Below the pieces are notes generated by a model, which saw nothing but the letters and a program-made list of their open reading frames with translations, did no database searches and was not told the origin of the DNA. From positions 734,501 through 798,500 of the forward strand of contig NZ_JNIR01000001.1 in NCBI RefSeq assembly GCF_000702605.1: a stretch of 64,000 nucleotides of DNA. Direction: 5' to 3'. Positions 47,264 through 55,702 of the stretch are shown here, piece after piece (the stretch's first letter is position 1; every line of letters starts with the position of its first letter). This DNA is from Exiguobacterium acetylicum DSM 20416 (GTDB lineage Bacteria > Bacillota > Bacilli > Exiguobacteriales > Exiguobacteriaceae). Made by a program: the position numbers and the translations under genes.

Positions 47264-48038
47264 TGATTTGATCGATTTTGCTTCAGAAGAACGCTTTGAC
47301 GCCATTGATATCTGGGGCGTTCATGCTGAACATTTAAGGATGGAAGAAGTCGATCGGCTGAACTCGTCCCATCTGAACGTCAGTATGTTGAGTCATTATT
47401 TAAATTTAAACGCATCGATGTCAGAACTACTTGCGGAGACAAAACGACTCTCGCGATTAGCGACACGAATCGGAACGGAGCGTATCCGCATCTTTGCTGG
47501 TAATGAGGCGAGCCATACCTTATCCGATGCAAAATGGGATCAACTCGTTTATCGATTGAAGGGGATTTGTCGTGTCCTTGATCCTGCAGGACAGCGATTA
47601 TTACTTGAATTTCATCCGAACACTGCAACGGATACGGTTGCGGCAACGATACGTTTATTACAAGCGATCAATCACCCGGCATGTCGGATCAACTTTGACG
47701 TCTTACACGTCATCGAATCAAAGGCAGATCCCGTCGAAGCATACTTCAGACTTGCAGCGTATGTGGATCACCTACACTTAAAAACAGTGGCGAATGCTGA
47801 ACAGTTTTCAGTTTTTGAACCAGCAAATGTCTATGCGGCAAGCGGATCGCGGGAAGGGATGGTTCCATTGTTCGAAGGGATCGTCGATTATCACCGGTTC
47901 TTTGAAGACGTTTCAGGTCATCTCGATCACTTGACGGCTAGCCTCGAATGGTTCGGTCCTGATCCGGACGAGCGATTAAGAAGTGATCGGAGTCTCATCA
48001 CACAAGCTCTTGAAAGAGTACCCGTTTTGTCAAAATGA
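47211..48038 (+). CDS. asbF: 3-dehydroshikimate dehydratase, AsbF-like
   Basis: This 275-residue TIM-barrel metalloenzyme turns 3-dehydroshikimate into 3,4-dihydroxybenzoate, the catechol of petrobactin. Glu in LLLEFHPNT, Asp and His in INFDVLHV, His in VDHLHLKT and Glu in SLEWFGP fit the metal and active site. ATG 47211 follows AGGAGGGG. It closes the asb operon. Confidence 0.9.
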   Translation: MKLALCTISYRHHLRSFNDLIDFASEERFDAIDIWGVHAEHLRMEEVDRLNSSHLNVSMLSHYLNLNASMSELLAETKRLSRLATRIGTERIRIFAGNEASHTLSDAKWDQLVYRLKGICRVLDPAGQRLLLEFHPNTATDTVAATIRLLQAINHPACRINFDVLHVIESKADPVEAYFRLAAYVDHLHLKTVANAEQFSVFEPANVYAASGSREGMVPLFEGIVDYHRFFEDVSGHLDHLTASLEWFGPDPDERLRSDRSLITQALERVPVLSK

Positions 48039-48132
48039 TTCGAATCGATGGGGTTTAAACGTTAGTAGAAAAGGAAATTCCTCTACTGTATGTCATTGAC
48101 TATCGTGTCCCTTACAGAAAGGATGTTGAAAC

Positions 48133-49245
48133 ATGTCAGAACGTGTCTTCATTAGTCCCTCAAAGTATGTCCAAGGAAAGGATGTCATTGACCGGCTCGG
48201 TACATATGTGAGCCCGTTCGGTGAAAAAGCGCTCGTCATCGCGGATGATGTCGTCTGGAAAATCGTCAAGGAACGCGTTGAACAATCGTTGTCTAGTGAA
48301 AACGTCGGCATCGAGAAAGCCGATTTCAGTGGCGAAGCCTCACGGCATGAAGTAAAACGAATCGCGGAGCAAGCAAAAGCGGCAGATGTTCGGTTCGTCA
48401 TGGGTGTCGGTGGCGGGAAAACGCTCGATACGGCAAAAGCGGTCTCAGATGAGCTGAACGTGTCCGTCGTCATCGTTCCGACGCTTGCTTCGACCGATGC
48501 CCCGACGAGTGCTTTGTCCGTCATCTATTCCGACGAAGGGATTTTCGAAAGTTATCGCTTCTATAAGAAGAATCCTGATCTCGTTCTCGTCGATACGAAA
48601 CTGATTGCGCAAGCGCCGGCGCGTTTCTTTGCGTCCGGAATCGCCGATGCGCTCGCGACTTGGGTCGAGGTTCGGAGTGTCGTCGCTTTTGGTGGACAGA
48701 CGATGGCAGGCGGGCGACCGACAATTGCGGCACAAGCGATTGCCAAACGGTGTGAGGAAGTCTTGTTCGAGCATGGACGACTGGCGTATGAATCCGTCCA
48801 GGCGCAAGTCGTCACACCAGCACTCGAAGCCGTCGTTGAGGCGAATACGCTCTTAAGTGGACTCGGTTTCGAGAGTGGTGGATTAGCTGCAGCGCATGCG
48901 ATCCATAACGGGTTCACAGCGCTGGATGGTGAGATTCACCATTTAACGCATGGTGAGAAAGTTGCCTTTGGTACACTCGTTCAACTGGCGCTCGAAGAAC
49001 ATCCACAAGAAGAAATCGAGCGGTACATCGCGCTCTACACGGATCTTGGCTTACCGGTGACGCTCGAAGACGTCAAGCTAAAAGATGCGTCGCGTGAAGA
49101 TATCGTCAAGGTCGGCGAGGCAGCGACTGCTGAAGGCGAGACGATCCACAGCGGTTTCAACGTCACTGCGGACGAAGTCGCGGATGCGATCATCGCAGCT
49201 GACCGCTATTCGAAAGCGTATCTAGCGAAACATGCTTCTTCCTGA
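48133..49245 (+). CDS. gldA: Glycerol dehydrogenase
   Basis: This 370-residue iron/zinc alcohol dehydrogenase has the NAD loop [14 protein letters not shown] and metal His in [10 protein letters not shown] and [11 protein letters not shown]. It oxidises glycerol to dihydroxyacetone. RBS is GAAAGGAT. It is monocistronic with a strong terminator. No dihydroxyacetone kinase is nearby. Confidence 0.94.
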   Translation: MSERVFISPSKYVQGKDVIDRLGTYVSPFGEKALVIADDVVWKIVKERVEQSLSSENVGIEKADFSGEASRHEVKRIAEQAKAADVRFVMGVGGGKTLDTAKAVSDELNVSVVIVPTLASTDAPTSALSVIYSDEGIFESYRFYKKNPDLVLVDTKLIAQAPARFFASGIADALATWVEVRSVVAFGGQTMAGGRPTIAAQAIAKRCEEVLFEHGRLAYESVQAQVVTPALEAVVEANTLLSGLGFESGGLAAAHAIHNGFTALDGEIHHLTHGEKVAFGTLVQLALEEHPQEEIERYIALYTDLGLPVTLEDVKLKDASREDIVKVGEAATAEGETIHSGFNVTADEVADAIIAADRYSKAYLAKHASS

Positions 49246-49256
49246 TCGATGCGTTT

Positions 49257-49293
49257 AAATCCGCTTCCTCTACCGAGAGGAAGCGGATTTTTT
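49257..49293 (+). terminator. Intrinsic terminator after gldA
   Basis: AAATCCGCTTCCTCT pairs with AGAGGAAGCGGATTT around ACCG, ending in T. Confidence 0.93.
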
Positions 49294-49346
49294 ATGGGCT
49301 TTCGTCGAATGACGCTTGAATTCTTCTTAAAAACACGCTATTGTTA

Positions 49347-49369
49347 TAAAACGTAATGATTACGATTTA
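49347..49369 (+). promoter_or_regulatory. Zur box
   Basis: The core CGTAAT-G-ATTACG is flanked by TAAAA and ATTTA. Over the 23-bp Bacillus Zur palindrome there is a single mismatch (A for T before CGTAAT). It sits 23 bp before the flavoprotein start codon, next to a TATAAA -10-like hexamer. Confidence 0.82.
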
Positions 49370-49392
49370 ATTCAGGTAAAGGAGTTTTTGTG

Positions 49393-50544
49393 ATGACGGA
49401 TCGATATGAATGGGTGATTGTTAGCGGAGGAATTCATGGAATGACGGTATTCAATGCCTTACGTGAAAAAGGAATCGATCGGGAGATGATACGGATCATC
49501 GACCGTCATCGGCAACCATTGATGAACTGGCTGAAACAAACCGAACGGATCGGCATGCCTTACCTGCGTTCAACTCGGGTGCACCACACTTCGACGAATC
49601 CGACGAGTCTCAGGCATCATGCTGAAGAACAGGATTATACACATCAAGCCTTCAAGGATACATACGGGCGACCATCCTTGGAATTATTCAACGACCATGC
49701 CCTTCAATTGGCGCAGCAAAATGAAGTGGAGGCGAGCTGGGTCCAAGGGGAAGTCGCACGGCTAAGACGAGAAAGCGGAACGTGGATCGTCTCGACAGAC
49801 GAAGGCGAGTTATGGGCAAAACGTGTCGTTCTCGCCCTCGGACAATCGGAGCATCACGTCATGCCAGAGTGGGCGAAATCGGCGCGTCACGTTTTCTTAT
49901 CGAAGCACGATACACCACCGGTCGTCATCATTGGAGGTGGAATCAGTGCCTTGCATCATACGATTCAATGTGCCGAGCGCTATCCTGGACAGGTGACCCT
50001 CCTTTCACGACGTCCGCTCGAAAAAAGTGCATTCGATGCGGATCGGAAGTTCATGGGACCAAAAGGATTGACGCCATTCAAGTCCTTGTCGGCTAGCGAA
50101 AAACGAGCGTTGATCGTACAGGAGCGTCGCCCCGGAACGGCAACACAGGACTTGATTCAACGTGTCCGTCATCTGATTCGGGAAGGAATCATCAGTCATG
50201 TGATTGGTGAAGTCGAGCAGGAAATCGATAGCGGAGTAAAGTTGACGGATGGCCGCATCATCACCGCTGAATCGATTATTTGCGCAACGGGTATCCGTCC
50301 GATGGTCGTCGAAGGATCTTGGCTTGAAGCGGTACAGCAAGAGTTGGATCTGCCATTGTCTCCTTGCCGGACGCCGTTATTAGATGAAGAAACCTTTGAA
50401 TGGGGAGAGAACTTATTCGCGACAGGCAGCCTTGCTGATTTGACGGTCGGACCGTTCGCTCGGTCGATTTACGGAGGACAAGCCGCAGCACGTGCGATCG
50501 CCTCGACGATTGAAGAGAAGCAGACTTCACTTGCTTCCGTCTAA
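49393..50544 (+). CDS. FAD/NAD(P)-binding oxidoreductase (CzcO/IucD-like), Zur-linked
   Basis: This 383-residue flavoprotein has two dinucleotide-binding loops, an altered N-terminal one (VIVSGGIHGMTVFN) and VVIIGGGISALHHTI near residue 180, plus a C-terminal ATGSLADLTVGPFARS FAD segment. It resembles N-hydroxylating or Baeyer-Villiger-type monooxygenases. The near-perfect Zur box implies induction under zinc starvation; a role in making or handling a metallophore is inference. ATG 49393 has AAAGGAG 8 nt before it. It is monocistronic. Confidence 0.85.
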   Translation: MTDRYEWVIVSGGIHGMTVFNALREKGIDREMIRIIDRHRQPLMNWLKQTERIGMPYLRSTRVHHTSTNPTSLRHHAEEQDYTHQAFKDTYGRPSLELFNDHALQLAQQNEVEASWVQGEVARLRRESGTWIVSTDEGELWAKRVVLALGQSEHHVMPEWAKSARHVFLSKHDTPPVVIIGGGISALHHTIQCAERYPGQVTLLSRRPLEKSAFDADRKFMGPKGLTPFKSLSASEKRALIVQERRPGTATQDLIQRVRHLIREGIISHVIGEVEQEIDSGVKLTDGRIITAESIICATGIRPMVVEGSWLEAVQQELDLPLSPCRTPLLDEETFEWGENLFATGSLADLTVGPFARSIYGGQAAARAIASTIEEKQTSLASV

Positions 50545-50552
50545 AAGGATAG

Positions 50553-50608
50553 AAAAAGCCCCGACCATATGACGTCATTGATGAGTCATGTGGTCGGGCC
50601 TTTTTTTA
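50553..50608 (+). terminator. Bidirectional terminator between convergent genes
   Basis: GCCCCGACCATATGAC pairs with GTCATGTGGTCGGGC, flanked by A and T runs. It serves the flavoprotein gene and the leftward M23 gene. Confidence 0.92.
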
Positions 50609-51550
50609 GAGGTAATCGAGTGGATTGACGCTGCTACCAGCTGATGTTGCGCTGTAGACGTACGATCCCTTATGGAGTTCAAAATGTAAGTGTGTCCCGA
50701 AAGCGTTACCTGTCTCGCCGACTGTACCGACTTTTTGACCTTGGGCGACAGTTTGACCGACCGAGACGGAGCGGCTATTCATATGTGCATACAGACTGAT
50801 GAACGGCGATCCGTTGACAGTGTGTGAGACCATGACGTAGTTGCCGTATGCGCCTTTGAACTGAGACGTAATGACCTTACCGCTTGCTGTCGCATAGACT
50901 GGAGTACCTTTTGCTGCGCCATAATCGATACCGTTATGGAACGTATAGCCGTAAGCACCGCTTGCCTTACCATATCCTTGCGTGATCGGACCACTCGTTG
51001 GTGTCGCGAAGCTTTTTGACGTCGACGTCGAGGCTTTTGATGCGCCACTGCTGTTTGTCAGTGTCAAGACAGCATATTTCGAGACGTAGTCAGCGTGAAC
51101 GAATCGTTTGTCGCCACCGTATAGGAACTTGATCCAGTCACCTGTCCGACCGAGGTAGCGGAATGTTTCGCCTTTATCGACACTTCCGACGACTGCACTG
51201 CTCGTCGAGTTGCTGCTACGAACGCGAAGATTGTCGACGTTGATTTTAATCTTATAGATACGTGTTACAGAATATTTCTTAACATATGTAGAAGAGACGT
51301 AGACTTTTTTCGAACCGTAGAGGATTTTTGTCCAGTTCCCTGTCCGACCGAGATACTTGTATGTGTCACCTTTTTCAAAACTCGTGACCGTGCCGTAAGA
51401 CGTTGAAGGACCCGTCCGAGCGCGTAAGCCGTCTTCCATGACCTTCACTTTATAGAACGTCGTTGCTGCATCCGCACGCGGGATGGCAAATGATGCAAAA
51501 CTTGCGACAGCGATGGCTGTCGCCGAGACACCTTTCCAAAAACCATGCAT
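50606..51550 (-). CDS. Secreted SH3b-SH3b-M23 peptidoglycan endopeptidase
   Basis: This 314-residue protein has a signal peptide (residues 1-28, ending near ADAA) and two bacterial SH3 repeats (about 30-85 and 95-155, each with LR-R-GPST/NST-T and YLGRTG-W). An M23 domain (190-310) follows, with zinc residues in HNGIDYGA, HMNSRS-side and HLHFELH. It cuts peptide cross-bridges of peptidoglycan. It is a paralogue of the next upstream gene, with one extra SH3 repeat. Confidence 0.93.
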   Translation of the reverse strand: MHGFWKGVSATAIAVASFASFAIPRADAATTFYKVKVMEDGLRARTGPSTSYGTVTSFEKGDTYKYLGRTGNWTKILYGSKKVYVSSTYVKKYSVTRIYKIKINVDNLRVRSSNSTSSAVVGSVDKGETFRYLGRTGDWIKFLYGGDKRFVHADYVSKYAVLTLTNSSGASKASTSTSKSFATPTSGPITQGYGKASGAYGYTFHNGIDYGAAKGTPVYATASGKVITSQFKGAYGNYVMVSHTVNGSPFISLYAHMNSRSVSVGQTVAQGQKVGTVGETGNAFGTHLHFELHKGSYVYSATSAGSSVNPLDYL

Positions 51551-51767
51551 GATTCATTCCTCCTGAGTATGTAATCTGTGTGACCAAACCGTTATGTAAA
51601 TTTCATAGATGAGTATAACATTTACGAAAATGTTTAATTGTTACATTCACATTTCGATATTATTTCAATAAATTATATTAAACGAACTTAATTTTATTCT
51701 TTTTCCAATAATCCTTAAAATCCTTTGACAAGATTGGATGGAATTGGATAAGATAAAATGCCCATTG

Positions 51768-51800
51768 AAAACAAAAAAGATACCTCATCTGAGGTATCTT
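51768..51800 (-). terminator. Intrinsic terminator of the upstream M23 gene
   Basis: On the minus strand AAGATACCTC pairs with GAGGTATCTT around a 4-nt loop and ends in six T. Confidence 0.9.
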
Positions 51801-51807
51801 GAAATGC

Positions 51808-52545
51808 TTATAAGAAAGCGAGTGGGTTGACACTGCTTGCTGCTGAAGAACCGCTGTAGACATAGTTTCCACGGTGTATCTCGAAGTGCAAGTGTGATCC
51901 AGAAGAGTTCCCTGTACTACCGACAGCTCCGATGTTCGCGCCTTTCGGGATCGATTGACCGACGAAGACAGAACGTTTGCTAAGGTGAGCATACACCGTT
52001 GTGTACGAAATACCGTTCACTTTATGTTGGACCATGACATGGTTACCATAAGCTCCCTGATATGACGATTTGATGACTTTTCCGGCAGCAGCTGCTTTAA
52101 CTGGTGTTCCAGTAGGTGCTCCGAAGTCGATTCCGTTATGGAACGTGTAGCCGTATTTCCCGCTAGCATTCCCGTAGCCTTGTGTGATCGATCCGCTTGT
52201 CGGACGCATGAATCCGGTCGACGAAGAGAATGATGCTTTCTTCGCTGATTTACTAGAAGCGCTATACTTCTTGACGTAACCAGAATAGACGAAGCGTTTT
52301 TCACCTTTATGCATGATCTTCGTCCAGTTTCCTGTCCGACCGAGGTATTTGAATGTTTGACCCGCATTGACGCCGTCGACGATGCGGTGTTTTAACGATG
52401 GGCCAGTCCGGACGCGGAGTCCGTCTGCTTTGATTTTAACTTTATACGATGAGCCAGAAGAGGCTTCAACCTTACCTGTACCCGTAGCTGCAAAACCTGA
52501 AACAACGAGGGCGCTCATTGCTAACGTCGTAATTGTTCGTTTCAT
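51808..52545 (-). CDS. Secreted SH3b-M23 peptidoglycan endopeptidase
   Basis: This 245-residue protein has a signal peptide (1-28), one bacterial SH3 domain (about 30-88; LRVRTGPSLKHR and YLGRTGNWTK) and an M23 domain (120-245) with HNGIDFGAPTG, VYAHLSKRS and HLHFEIH. Its sequence closely tracks the downstream paralogue, which points to tandem duplication. RBS is AGGAGGAA on the minus strand. Confidence 0.93.
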   Translation of the reverse strand: MKRTITTLAMSALVVSGFAATGTGKVEASSGSSYKVKIKADGLRVRTGPSLKHRIVDGVNAGQTFKYLGRTGNWTKIMHKGEKRFVYSGYVKKYSASSKSAKKASFSSSTGFMRPTSGSITQGYGNASGKYGYTFHNGIDFGAPTGTPVKAAAAGKVIKSSYQGAYGNHVMVQHKVNGISYTTVYAHLSKRSVFVGQSIPKGANIGAVGSTGNSSGSHLHFEIHRGNYVYSGSSAASSVNPLAFL

Positions 52546-52871
52546 GAATGTTCCTCCTAAGTTGAATATCTAGTGTTGTCGTCGGAATGACATCTATAGA
52601 AGTGGATGCGTTTAGTGTGTGTTGAAGTGAGTGATGCGGTCATTTGACTAACGAGAGTATAGCATTCAAACATCAGACGTTTGTGTTTCAATTTGATTGC
52701 TTAAATATATTCTAATAACAATTGTTGTAATATTGAATACATATTCAATCTCAAAATCCCTTAAAATCAAGATGAATCCGTGTTACAACGAGATGAATTT
52801 GATGACAAAACGCAATCATGGGAAATGATGAGAAAGTATGGGAGTCTAATAAGAAGAGAGTAGGTAATGGG
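52546..52871. other. 326-bp intergenic region between the divergent M23 and Nudix genes
   Basis: It is AT-rich and holds two palindromes: one around 52708-52721 centred on ACAATTGT, and an 18-bp perfect one at 52732-52749. No small gene is convincing. A short in-frame extension of the Nudix gene from 52818 is rejected. Confidence 0.6.
52732..52749 (+). promoter_or_regulatory. 18-bp palindrome ATTGAATACATATTCAAT
   Basis: Perfect 8-bp arms (ATTGAATA / TATTCAAT) surround a 2-bp centre, in the spacer between divergent genes. It is a candidate operator with no known owner. Confidence 0.4.
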
Positions 52872-53333
52872 ATGGATTTGACGTTTACAGTAAATCAAAA
52901 AAAGCTTAACATTCGCGCAGTGGCGCTACTCATCCAAGACGGACATCTCTTGATTCATCGTCAAGGAGAAGATGATTTTTGGTCATTACCGGGAGGACGT
53001 GTCCAGTTCGGTGAAAATGGTGCCAAAGCGATTGAACGTGAATTAGTAGAAGAACTCGGTCAGTCGATTGAGCCACCGGTCTTCCGTTTCCTGCATGAAA
53101 ATTTCTTTGGGTACGCTGATCACGAGTTTCATGAACTAGGATTGTTTTATGAAGTCGTTTGCAAAAAACCGCTGCCTTTATTAACAGAGGATTTTTACGG
53201 TCCAGAAGGTGAAGGGTTGACGTATCGCTTCGTTCCGTTTGACAAACTGGATCAGTATACATTGTATCCAAGTGAACTATCAAACATGCTCCAAACGAAT
53301 GTATTCCCGACACTGTTGACGAATGACATCTGA
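52872..53333 (+). CDS. Nudix hydrolase
   Basis: This 153-residue protein has a complete Nudix box from GGRVQFGE to RELVEELGQ (GX5EX7REUXEEXGU). Such enzymes hydrolyse nucleoside-diphosphate-linked compounds; the substrate is unknown. ATG 52872 gives the usual MDLTF start of this subfamily and follows AGTAGG. An ATG 54 bases upstream adds a charged, unconserved extension. Confidence 0.9.
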   Translation: MDLTFTVNQKKLNIRAVALLIQDGHLLIHRQGEDDFWSLPGGRVQFGENGAKAIERELVEELGQSIEPPVFRFLHENFFGYADHEFHELGLFYEVVCKKPLPLLTEDFYGPEGEGLTYRFVPFDKLDQYTLYPSELSNMLQTNVFPTLLTNDI

Positions 53334-53421
53334 CTTTTCCAGAAAAACGTTTATAGATGTATCGCAAGGGAATGGTTAATCATGTAGTTCATTCCAACAG
53401 TGATAAGGGAGCTGATCGTTC

Positions 53422-54297
53422 ATGAGAGAAGAACAGTTCGAAGCGATGCATCAAGAAGCACGAGGGCAGACGCAGGAACAACAACCCGGTGTCGAGTATG
53501 CCATGAAACCAGAACCGATTTACGATGATCCGGACTATGTCGGTTCAGGAAAACTGACGGGGAAGGTCGCGCTGATCACGGGCGGGGATAGTGGAATCGG
53601 TCGTGCCGTTGCTGTCGCTTATGCGAAAGAAGGGGCAAACGTCGCGATCGTTTACTTAAATGAGGGGAAAGACGCGGAAAAGACGAAATCGTTGATTGAA
53701 GGCTACGGGGTCAAAGCCTTAAAAATCGCAAAAGATGTCAGTCAACCGGAAAATGCACAAGAGATCATCGATACGGTCATTGCGGAATTCGGTCAATTGA
53801 ACATTGTCGTCAATAATGCCGGGAAACAATTCCCGCAGGATGATTTTCTTTCGATTACACCAGATCAATTGAAGGAAACGTTCGAGACGAATGTCTTTTC
53901 GATGTTCTATTTGATTCAAGCGGCGCTTCCGCATTTGCATAAAGAAGATGCAATCATCAATACCTCATCGGTGACGGCTTATCGTGGGGCACCGACGTTG
54001 ATCGATTACTCAGCCACAAAAGGGGCAATTACGACATTAACACGTTCACTCGCCTCGAGCTTGATTGAGAAGGGAATCCGCGTTAATGCCGTCGCACCCG
54101 GTCCGATTTGGACGCCACTCATTCCGGCGACGTTCTCGAAGGAGAAAGTCGAGTCGCATGGGGAAGATACATTAATGAAACGCCGGGGACAACCGTCGGA
54201 AAATGCACCGGCTTATGTCTATCTGGCTTCTCGCGATTCAAGTTACATCACGGGTCAGACGATTCATATCAATGGCGGCGATTACATCACGTCTTAA
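53422..54297 (+). CDS. SDR oxidoreductase of the general-stress (YdaD/YhdF) type
   Basis: This 291-residue protein has an N-terminal extension with PIYDDPDYVGSGKLTGKVALITGGDSGIG, typical of the YhdF/GSP39 subgroup. It has NNAG, catalytic Ser in INTSSVTAYRG, and Tyr/Lys in IDYSATKGA. The Bacillus relatives are sigma-B stress genes; no sigma-B promoter was clearly seen here. The substrate is unknown. The next small gene follows 13 bp later. Confidence 0.93.
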   Translation: MREEQFEAMHQEARGQTQEQQPGVEYAMKPEPIYDDPDYVGSGKLTGKVALITGGDSGIGRAVAVAYAKEGANVAIVYLNEGKDAEKTKSLIEGYGVKALKIAKDVSQPENAQEIIDTVIAEFGQLNIVVNNAGKQFPQDDFLSITPDQLKETFETNVFSMFYLIQAALPHLHKEDAIINTSSVTAYRGAPTLIDYSATKGAITTLTRSLASSLIEKGIRVNAVAPGPIWTPLIPATFSKEKVESHGEDTLMKRRGQPSENAPAYVYLASRDSSYITGQTIHINGGDYITS

Positions 54298-54310
54298 GGG
54301 GGAGATCAAG

Positions 54311-54499
54311 ATGAAGAAAAATCCGAATGAAGTGCCAGAACGCGAACCGGATCATCAACCGGATGAGATACCGCAGACACCACCGAGTGAGGTGCCAGAT
54401 ACGCCACAGGAAGACCCGGTCCGTCAACCGGAACCGGATACGTTCCCAGAACCGACTGAGATTCCGGATACACCGCAGGAGGATCCGAATCCCTATTAA
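54311..54499 (+). CDS. Small Pro/Glu/Asp-rich protein, 62 aa
   Basis: ATG 54311 follows AAGGGGGAG. The product is about one-third proline, has no hydrophobic core, and contains the repeat PDTPQEDP twice. It is probably disordered. It is cotranscribed with the stress SDR and ends just before a terminator. Function unknown. Confidence 0.8.
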   Translation: MKKNPNEVPEREPDHQPDEIPQTPPSEVPDTPQEDPVRQPEPDTFPEPTEIPDTPQEDPNPY

Positions 54500-54509
54500 T
54501 GAGTGAAGT

Positions 54510-54542
54510 GACCACTATCCAAAATTGGATGGTGGTTTTTTC
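54510..54542 (+). terminator. Intrinsic terminator of the SDR unit
   Basis: ACCACTATCC pairs with GGATGGTGGT (one mismatch), followed by six T. Confidence 0.87.
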
Positions 54543-54564
54543 GTGATAAAGAAGACAAACTATC

Positions 54565-54594
54565 TTGACAGTCAAACTGTATGGTGAGTATGAT
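54565..54594 (+). promoter_or_regulatory. Sigma-A promoter of the GntR/ABC operon
   Basis: A perfect TTGACA (54565-54570) and TATGAT (54589-54594) are spaced by 18 bp. Confidence 0.78.
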
Positions 54595-54606
54595 ACAGAA
54601 GAGAAG

Positions 54607-54626
54607 TGTATTATTGTTTTAATACA
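54607..54626 (+). promoter_or_regulatory. Putative operator TGTATTA-N6-TAATACA (YtrA-type)
   Basis: A perfect 7-bp inverted repeat lies just after the expected start of transcription. GntR regulators of the YtrA subfamily repress their own operons through sites of this kind. Confidence 0.7.
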
Positions 54627-54651
54627 TTAAACAAAAAAGGGAGGTCTACCG

Positions 54652-55032
54652 ATGCAGTTCGACCAAAGAAGCCCGGTGTATCTGCAGGTCGTCCGTTGGT
54701 TCAAACAACGAATCGCGACCGAGGAATTGCAAAGCGGGCAAGAGATCCCGTCCCGCCGCGAAATCGCCGCACAGCTCGGAATCAATCCGAATACCGCACA
54801 AAAAGCATACAAAGAGATGGAGGAGCAGCAATTGATTACGACAGAACGGAATGTCCCGAGTAAGATTACACGCGATCCACAAGTTGTCCAAAAAGTACGT
54901 GCTGAGATGCTGGAAGAAGCCGTCTCTGAATTCATCGATGCCGTCAAAGCGATTCAAATTCCACTCGACGAGGTCGTCTCGAAGATCGAGACGGTGTATC
55001 AGGAAACGGAACGGAGGAAGATCGATGCTTGA
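54652..55032 (+). CDS. GntR-family repressor, YtrA subfamily
   Basis: This 126-residue protein has a GntR winged helix (VYLQVVRWFKQRIATEELQS, then IPSRREIAAQLGINPNTAQKAY) and only a short C-terminal helix pair, as in YtrA. It should repress the ABC operon it heads until an envelope-stress signal. RBS is AAAGGGAGG. It overlaps the ATPase gene by 8 nt. Confidence 0.93.
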   Translation: MQFDQRSPVYLQVVRWFKQRIATEELQSGQEIPSRREIAAQLGINPNTAQKAYKEMEEQQLITTERNVPSKITRDPQVVQKVRAEMLEEAVSEFIDAVKAIQIPLDEVVSKIETVYQETERRKIDA

Positions 55033-55702
55033 AGTCCATGGCTTACAAAAGAAATACGGTAAAAAACCAGTTCTTCAAGGCGTCTCGTTTTCCGTTCCAA
55101 TGGATCAATTGACGTGTCTGATTGGACTAAACGGTGAGGGGAAATCGACGATCCTGAAGGCAATCGCAGGTCTTGTCCCGGTTAACGCGGGAACAGTTCT
55201 CATCGATGGCGAGATCAACCGAAATAAGATTGCCTTTGTTCCGGATATCCAGACGATGCCCGGCTACATGACGGTTGGTGATGCGCTGACGTACATGGCG
55301 GATTATTATTCCGACTGGAACCCGGCGACAGCGGATGAGCTAATGCGGATCTTCCAGCTACTCTCGACAGATAAGATCACGGACTTATCAAAAGGGAACC
55401 AAGCGAAGGTCAGCTTGATCCTCGGTTTCGCTCTCGATCGTCCGTACTTATTACTCGACGAACCATTCGCTGGGATCGATCTGTTTACGAAGGAACAGAT
55501 TGCAGGATTATTCTCGAGTCACTTCATGGAAGGACGCGGCATCCTGATGACGACACACGAAATTCAGGAAATCGAGCACTTGATCGATCGAGTCGTCTTC
55601 TTACAGGACGGTCGAATCATCGATGAACATGAGACGGAAGAGATGCGAGAACTGTACGGGAAGTCGGTTCAGGACCGGATGCGGGAGGTTTACCTTCGAT
55701 GA
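55025..55702 (+). CDS. ABC transporter ATP-binding protein (YtrB-like)
   Basis: This 225-residue NBD has Walker A GLNGEGKST, signature LSKGNQAKV and Walker B YLLLDEPFAGID. ATG 55025 lies inside the end of the GntR gene behind GGAGGAAG. It overlaps the permease by 4 nt. Confidence 0.92.
   Translation: MLEVHGLQKKYGKKPVLQGVSFSVPMDQLTCLIGLNGEGKSTILKAIAGLVPVNAGTVLIDGEINRNKIAFVPDIQTMPGYMTVGDALTYMADYYSDWNPATADELMRIFQLLSTDKITDLSKGNQAKVSLILGFALDRPYLLLDEPFAGIDLFTKEQIAGLFSSHFMEGRGILMTTHEIQEIEHLIDRVVFLQDGRIIDEHETEEMRELYGKSVQDRMREVYLR

Noticed and set aside
48039-48132. Terminator after asbF
   Set aside because: An AGTAGA/TCTACT hairpin exists, but it has only 6 bp and no T run.
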